The notes under the pieces are model-generated. The model was not told the DNA's origin. It worked only from the letters and a program-made list of their open reading frames with translations, and did no database searches. Positions 6,061-9,418 of a stretch of DNA of 9,418 nt are shown here, piece after piece; the first letter of the stretch is position 1; the number at the start of each line of letters is the position of its first letter. The position numbers and the translations under genes are program-made. The stretch is taken from contig CAYNOQ010000093.1 of NCBI GenBank assembly GCA_964398855.1, forward strand, positions 1-9,418, given 5' to 3'. The stretch comes from Mariniphaga sp964398855 (GTDB lineage: Bacteria > Bacteroidota > Bacteroidia > Bacteroidales > Prolixibacteraceae).

Positions 6061-7152
6061 CTATTTATAATATCCATTAAAATTCTGTCCATTGAATTGT
6101 ATATAAAAATCAACATTTTCGCGAATAATCACATCTAAAGGAACATGCTGGATTTTTTCAGGCGTTTTTTCATGCACAAAAAAATCGAAAAGTGTTCGTA
6201 CGGCACGCTTCCCCTGCTGCACGGGACTTTGAGAAATAATATAATCTATTCCGCCATTTTTTAAATGTTCGATATTCCCGTCAACCAAATCGAACCCCAC
6301 CAACCGAATTTTTAACTGGTTTTCCCGGTGAAATTGAGATAAAAGCGATGCTTTTGAATTGGTAACAAATACTCCCTTTATTCCCGGATTTTTTGAGTAA
6401 TATTCACCCATTTCCCTGAACACATCCTCTCTTTCAATAGATTGAATAGTCAACAAATGAATTAAATTTTCTCTTTCCGGTGCATTCTCAAGAAAAAACT
6501 TTTTGAAACCTTTTTCCATACGCTGAAGTGCAGAAGCATTTTCAAACCCCTTAACCATGTTTACCATCAAGATTTCTGCCTGATGCGGCAGGGTTGAGCA
6601 GAGCAGTTTCCCAGCAATATATGCGCTTTGCTCTAACTCGGGACCAATATAGGAGAGACTCTGCCCGTTGGGGAGGTCTGCATCAATGAATACATAAGGA
6701 ATATTCCGCCTTCTTAATTTTTCACCAAAAGAGTAGCTTTCCTGAAGGAAAAGCGGTGCAAAAAGAACGCCGTCAGGAGTTAGCTGTAAAATTCTTTCAG
6801 CCTGATTTATGAATGAAATCTCGTCAAACAGATCATAAAAGAAGTACTCAAGGGTTATTCCGTAATCCTTATATTGAGCAGCGGCAGCTTTAATGCCCTG
6901 AAGTGGGAGAGACCAATAATGCCCTGCTGCCGGCGCTGACGGAATGAGGATACAGACCAAAAACTGACTGCCGAGCGCCAGGGTGCGTGCAAGGATGTTT
7001 GGGTTAAAATTTAATTTTTCAATGGCATCAACAACCTTCTTCTTTTTCTCAAGTGATACCCGCCCGCGATTGTGAATGACCCTGTCAACAGTTCCTGCCG
7101 AAACCTTTGCATATTGAGCCACATCCTGAATGGTTATTTTTTTTCTTTTCAC
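6061..7152 (-). CDS. LacI-family transcriptional regulator of the amino-sugar operon
   Basis: This 363-residue DNA-binding regulator begins with a LacI helix-turn-helix: ITIQDVAQYAKVSAGTVDRV (6-25), with recognition helix residues around 20-28. A hinge helix follows (PNILARTLA, 51-59), and then a periplasmic-binding-protein-like effector domain (about 65-350) with GVFVTNSKA and VGFDLVDGN typical of the sugar-binding fold. The TVDRVIHNRG form is common in Bacteroidota. The start codon is GTG at 7152; no ATG fits the fold's beginning. It is the first gene of the operon, with its promoter at 7175-7205 and a palindromic operator candidate at 7212-7227, so autoregulation is likely. The effector is inferred to be a sugar or sugar phosphate from the pathway. 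The family assignment is firm; target and ligand are inference. Confidence 0.92.
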   Translation of the reverse strand: MKRKKITIQDVAQYAKVSAGTVDRVIHNRGRVSLEKKKKVVDAIEKLNFNPNILARTLALGSQFLVCILIPSAPAAGHYWSLPLQGIKAAAAQYKDYGITLEYFFYDLFDEISFINQAERILQLTPDGVLFAPLFLQESYSFGEKLRRRNIPYVFIDADLPNGQSLSYIGPELEQSAYIAGKLLCSTLPHQAEILMVNMVKGFENASALQRMEKGFKKFFLENAPERENLIHLLTIQSIEREDVFREMGEYYSKNPGIKGVFVTNSKASLLSQFHRENQLKIRLVGFDLVDGNIEHLKNGGIDYIISQSPVQQGKRAVRTLFDFFVHEKTPEKIQHVPLDVIIRENVDFYIQFNGQNFNGYYK

Positions 7153-7174
7153 CCGAAATAAGCTGATTTTTCCC

Positions 7175-7205
7175 CAAATGTAATGAAATGATTTTCAAAT
7201 ACAAA
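7175..7205 (-). promoter_or_regulatory. Bacteroidota-type promoter of the regulator operon
   Basis: On the minus strand a TTTG box (7202-7205) is followed by exactly 19 nt and TACATTTG (7175-7182). This matches the known Bacteroidota primary sigma factor consensus TTTG-N19-TAnnTTTG in every defined base. The predicted transcript starts roughly 15 nt before the GTG start at 7152, a short leader usual for the phylum. Confidence 0.75.
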
Positions 7206-7211
7206 AGAAAA

Positions 7212-7227
7212 GTGTGTGCGCACACAC
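7212..7227. promoter_or_regulatory. Perfect 16-bp palindrome, probable LacI-family operator
   Basis: GTGTGTGCGCACACAC is a perfect palindrome with a central CG step, the symmetry typical of LacI-family operators. It lies 6 nt upstream of the -33 box of the regulator promoter, in the gap between two divergent genes. No second copy was noticed in this window. The whole stretch alternates purine and pyrimidine up to 7229. Binding by the regulator at 6061-7152 is inferred. Confidence 0.65.
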
Positions 7228-7334
7228 ATTAAAAATTTGCTGCTGCTATTTTACATCATTTAAATCGCTCAAATTCAGTTGCTTTTCAAATAGAAAAAAA
7301 TTAAAATAATTTGCAAAGCTCTTAGGATCGAAAA

Positions 7335-7365
7335 ATTGCAGTTTGGGTTATTCGCTGAATATTTG
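7335..7365 (+). promoter_or_regulatory. Candidate promoter of the Na+/Ca2+ exchanger gene
   Basis: ATTG (7335-7338), a 19-nt spacer and AATATTTG (7358-7365) match the Bacteroidota consensus with one mismatch in each box. The predicted start of transcription would lie about 18 nt before the ATG at 7390. The match is weaker than that of the divergent promoter. Confidence 0.35.
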
Positions 7366-7389
7366 TTTTTTTGTCGAAATTTTCACAAC

Positions 7390-8364
7390 ATGTGGCTCAA
7401 TAGTCTGCTTCTTATTGTTGGTCTTTGGGTGTTGATTAAGGGCGCCGACTGGCTGGTTAACGGTTCAACCGCTTTGGCTAAAAGATACCGGATTTCCGAT
7501 CTGTTTATCGGACTCACTATCGTTGCCTTTGGCACTTCTGCACCTGAATTAGTGGTGTCGATTGTTGCTTCTGCCGAGCAATTTAATGACATCGTACTGG
7601 GAAATGTTATGGGTAGCAACATTGCCAATCTGTTCCTGATTCTGGGAATTTCCGGACTGATTTTTCCGCTGACGGTTGAGAAAAGCACTGTCTGGATTGA
7701 GATACCACTTTCACTGCTTGCTGTGATAATTTTGTTTTTTCTTGCCAACAACCTCTTTTTAACTGACACCCCTGTGATTTCAAGAATTGACGGACTTCTA
7801 CTGCTACTTTTCTTTGCAGGTTTCCTGATTTATATTTTTTATATGGCAAAGAAAAAGCGTTCTGTAGAAGAATTTAGTGTCAGCAATATCCGGGGATACA
7901 AGGCAGCTTTGATTATTGTTGCCGGACTTGCTGCGCTCATTATTGGCGGAAAACTTGTTGTTGACAATGCTGTTAAATTAGCTCAATTTATTGGCATCAG
8001 CGAAAAAATAATCGGATTCACCATCATTGCCGTGGGAACATCACTGCCGGAACTGGCAACTTCCGTTGTTGCAGCAATGAAAAAGAGTCCCGAGATTGCC
8101 GTTGGAAACATTATTGGTTCCAGCATTTTCAATATTTTTCTGATTTTGGGAACAAGTGCACTAATCAGCCCGGTTACCTACAACACTGCCTTTAATTATG
8201 ACTTTTATCTTCTGACAGGCGGAACGATTCTTCTTTTGATTTTCATGTTTATCGGGAGTCATGCAAAGCTCAACCGCCGGGAAGCAGCTGTTTTGCTACT
8301 GATTTATTTAGGATACGTTAGCTGGCTGGTAGCAAAGGAGGTAGCAAATTCTGTCGCTTTTTAA
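7390..8364 (+). CDS. CaCA-family Na+/Ca2+ (cation/H+) exchanger, YrbG-like
   Basis: This 324-residue inner-membrane antiporter is predicted to extrude Ca2+ in exchange for Na+ or H+. It has about ten hydrophobic segments and two inverted alpha repeats. The first holds AFGTSAPEL (46-54) and GNVMGSNIANLFLILG (71-86). The second holds AVGTSLPEL (214-222) and GNIIGSSIFNIFLILG (239-254). Glu53 and Glu221 are the expected ion-binding glutamates, and both are present. Length equals that of E. coli YrbG (325). A charged loop (KKKRSVEE, 154-161) separates the two halves. The ATG at 7390 is chosen because helix 1 begins there; an in-frame TTG at 7336 would add 18 residues that lie over the candidate promoter. 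The gene is divergent from the regulator and nothing ties it to amino-sugar use, although the operator lies in the shared gap. Confidence 0.92.
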   Translation: MWLNSLLLIVGLWVLIKGADWLVNGSTALAKRYRISDLFIGLTIVAFGTSAPELVVSIVASAEQFNDIVLGNVMGSNIANLFLILGISGLIFPLTVEKSTVWIEIPLSLLAVIILFFLANNLFLTDTPVISRIDGLLLLLFFAGFLIYIFYMAKKKRSVEEFSVSNIRGYKAALIIVAGLAALIIGGKLVVDNAVKLAQFIGISEKIIGFTIIAVGTSLPELATSVVAAMKKSPEIAVGNIIGSSIFNIFLILGTSALISPVTYNTAFNYDFYLLTGGTILLLIFMFIGSHAKLNRREAAVLLLIYLGYVSWLVAKEVANSVAF

Positions 8365-8410
8365 CATGCTCTCTGTATAATTTCAACGTAATATTTCTTA
8401 AAAACAATTC

Positions 8411-9337
8411 ATGAAAAAAATCTGGAAAATAGATAATATGCCTGACTTGCAGGGGAAAGTAGTGATTGTTACCGGAGGCAACAGCGGGCTGGGATTTGAA
8501 TCGGTGAAGGCTTTTGTCCGGAAAGGTGCAAAAGTTATCCTTGCCTGTCGTTCAATGGAAAAAGGAGAACAAGCCAGACTGAAAATTTTAAAGGAAGTTC
8601 CGGCAGCAAAAATTGAAACAGCAGAACTCGATCTGACTGATCTGGAGTCGGTGCGCCAGTTTGCAAAAGCATTTCAGAAAAACCATTCGCGACTGGATGT
8701 GCTGCTCAACAATGCCGGAATTATGACCACACCATACTTTCAGACAAAAGATGGCTTTGAAGGGCAGATTGGTACCAATCATTTGGGGCACTTTGCCCTG
8801 ACCGGATTGCTCCTCGGATTAATCCGAAAAACTCCGAAGTCCAGAGTAGTGAATGTGAGCAGTGTAGCCCACCAAGCTGGAAAACTTAATTTCGACAACC
8901 TGCTTTTTGAAAACGGAACCGGCTATTCTCCCATGAAAGCTTACGGAGATTCAAAACTTGCCAATTTGCTGTTTACCTATGAATTGCAGCGCTTTTTTGA
9001 AAAGAATCACATCAACAGTATATCGGTGGCTGCGCACCCCGGGGTTTCGCAGACCGACCTGTTCCGGCATTTAGATAAAAAATGGTATTTCAGATTAATC
9101 TATCCGGGGTTCAGGATGATTTCACAAAAAAGCGAAGCCGGCGTTCTTCCGCAACTCCTTGCTGCTACCGACCTGCATGTCAGAGGTGGTGATTTCTACG
9201 GTCCGGGTGGATTCATGCAACTGAAAGGTTATCCCGTAAAAGTAAGTTCCAATGGCGCTTCCCGCAATATTGAAAATGCAGCAAGATTATGGAAAATATC
9301 AGAAGAGTTGACAGGAGTCAGATTTGTTGCAGATTAG
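8411..9337 (+). CDS. SDR family NAD(P)-dependent oxidoreductase, retinol dehydrogenase-like
   Basis: This 308-residue short-chain dehydrogenase/reductase has a complete classical motif set: cofactor loop TGGNSGLG (21-28), NNAG (100-103), Asn123 in GTNHLGHF, VSSVAH (149-154) with the catalytic serine, and YGDSK (178-182) with Tyr178 and Lys182. ACRS (45-48) after the second strand puts an arginine where it favours NADP(H). The sequence resembles the retinol dehydrogenase, WW-domain oxidoreductase and protochlorophyllide reductase group, which has many bacterial members with unknown substrates. The ATG at 8411 is kept because WKIDNMPDLQGK fits the usual W-x-x-x-D-x-P-D-x-x-G-K beginning of this group. 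It follows the exchanger gene by 46 nt on the same strand; a separate promoter was not clear. Substrate is unknown, and it may be a detoxifying carbonyl reductase. Confidence 0.9.
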   Translation: MKKIWKIDNMPDLQGKVVIVTGGNSGLGFESVKAFVRKGAKVILACRSMEKGEQARLKILKEVPAAKIETAELDLTDLESVRQFAKAFQKNHSRLDVLLNNAGIMTTPYFQTKDGFEGQIGTNHLGHFALTGLLLGLIRKTPKSRVVNVSSVAHQAGKLNFDNLLFENGTGYSPMKAYGDSKLANLLFTYELQRFFEKNHINSISVAAHPGVSQTDLFRHLDKKWYFRLIYPGFRMISQKSEAGVLPQLLAATDLHVRGGDFYGPGGFMQLKGYPVKVSSNGASRNIENAARLWKISEELTGVRFVAD

Positions 9338-9349
9338 TTAATAATCTGC
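9329..9349 (+). terminator. Hairpin across the SDR stop codon, possible terminator
   Basis: GCAGATTA (9329-9336) and TAATCTGC (9342-9349) form a perfect 8-bp stem with a 5-nt loop. The stop codon (9335-9337) lies within it. The following bases (TTATCTGTATG) are only weakly T-rich, and the stem is AT-rich, so termination is uncertain. It could also protect the message end. Confidence 0.4.
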
Positions 9350-9418
9350 TTATCTGTATGTTCACCCCTAACCTGGACAAGCCAGAACCAAACAGAAAAA
9401 TGCGTAACTTTACTGAAT

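Noticed and set aside
7336..7389. TTG start that would lengthen the Na+/Ca2+ exchanger by 18 residues.
   Set aside because: The residues are not typical of the family, overlap a promoter candidate, and the ATG at 7390 begins right at helix 1.
9400..9418. An ATG at 9400 preceded by an A-rich stretch might begin a further plus-strand gene.
   Set aside because: Only about six codons remain before the window ends, which is too little to support a gene.
1..9418. CRISPR arrays, tRNA or rRNA genes, insertion sequences and phage or defence genes.
   Set aside because: No regularly spaced repeats, cloverleaf-like sequence, transposase motifs or terminal inverted repeats were found; the genes are metabolic and transport functions.

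Overview
The window looks like chromosomal DNA of a Bacteroidota bacterium, possibly a Marinilabiliales/Prolixibacteraceae-like marine or sediment lineage; the lineage is inferred. The signs are AT-rich leaders without clear Shine-Dalgarno sequences, a textbook Bacteroidota promoter (TTTG, 19 nt, TAnnTTTG) in front of the regulator gene, a LacI-type regulator whose recognition helix reads TVDRVIHNRG, and a Tat-exported Gfo/Idh/MocA oxidoreductase of a kind common in this phylum.

Positions 49 to 7205 hold one minus-strand locus that looks like an amino-sugar catabolic operon. In transcription order it has a LacI-family regulator (7152-6061), a Tat-signal Gfo/Idh/MocA oxidoreductase (6040-4688), a NagA-like N-acetylglucosamine-6-phosphate deacetylase (4586-3426, or 4661-3426 with a possible signal peptide), an NRAMP-fold membrane transporter (3178-1943), a NagB-like glucosamine-6-phosphate deaminase (1928-1167), a second, cytoplasmic Gfo/Idh/MocA oxidoreductase (1118-90), and a hairpin terminator (49-77). 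Most gaps are 14 to 50 nt. The exceptions are a 101-nt (or 26-nt) gap before nagA and a 247-nt gap between nagA and the transporter, so the distal half may have its own promoter. A perfect 16-bp palindrome with a central CG lies just upstream of the regulator promoter and is the likely operator.

The proposed logic, which is inference, is as follows. An exported oxidoreductase acts on a glycan or amino sugar in the periplasm, the NRAMP-fold protein moves a substrate or cofactor across the inner membrane, a cytoplasmic dehydrogenase modifies the sugar, and NagA/NagB-type enzymes remove the acetyl and amino groups to give a fructose-6-phosphate-type product. The most notable point is that the transporter lacks the recognisable metal-binding motifs of NRAMP proteins in both unwound helices, which raises the question of what it carries. 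No sugar kinase, SusC/SusD pair or glycoside hydrolase is visible here.

The right part (7390-9337) reads in the plus direction and seems unrelated: a CaCA-family Na+/Ca2+ exchanger and a retinol-dehydrogenase-like SDR oxidoreductase, followed by a small hairpin across the SDR stop codon. The last 81 bases hold no gene that can be supported. Two intergenic gaps in the amino-sugar locus carry related degenerate heptad repeats in opposite orientation.
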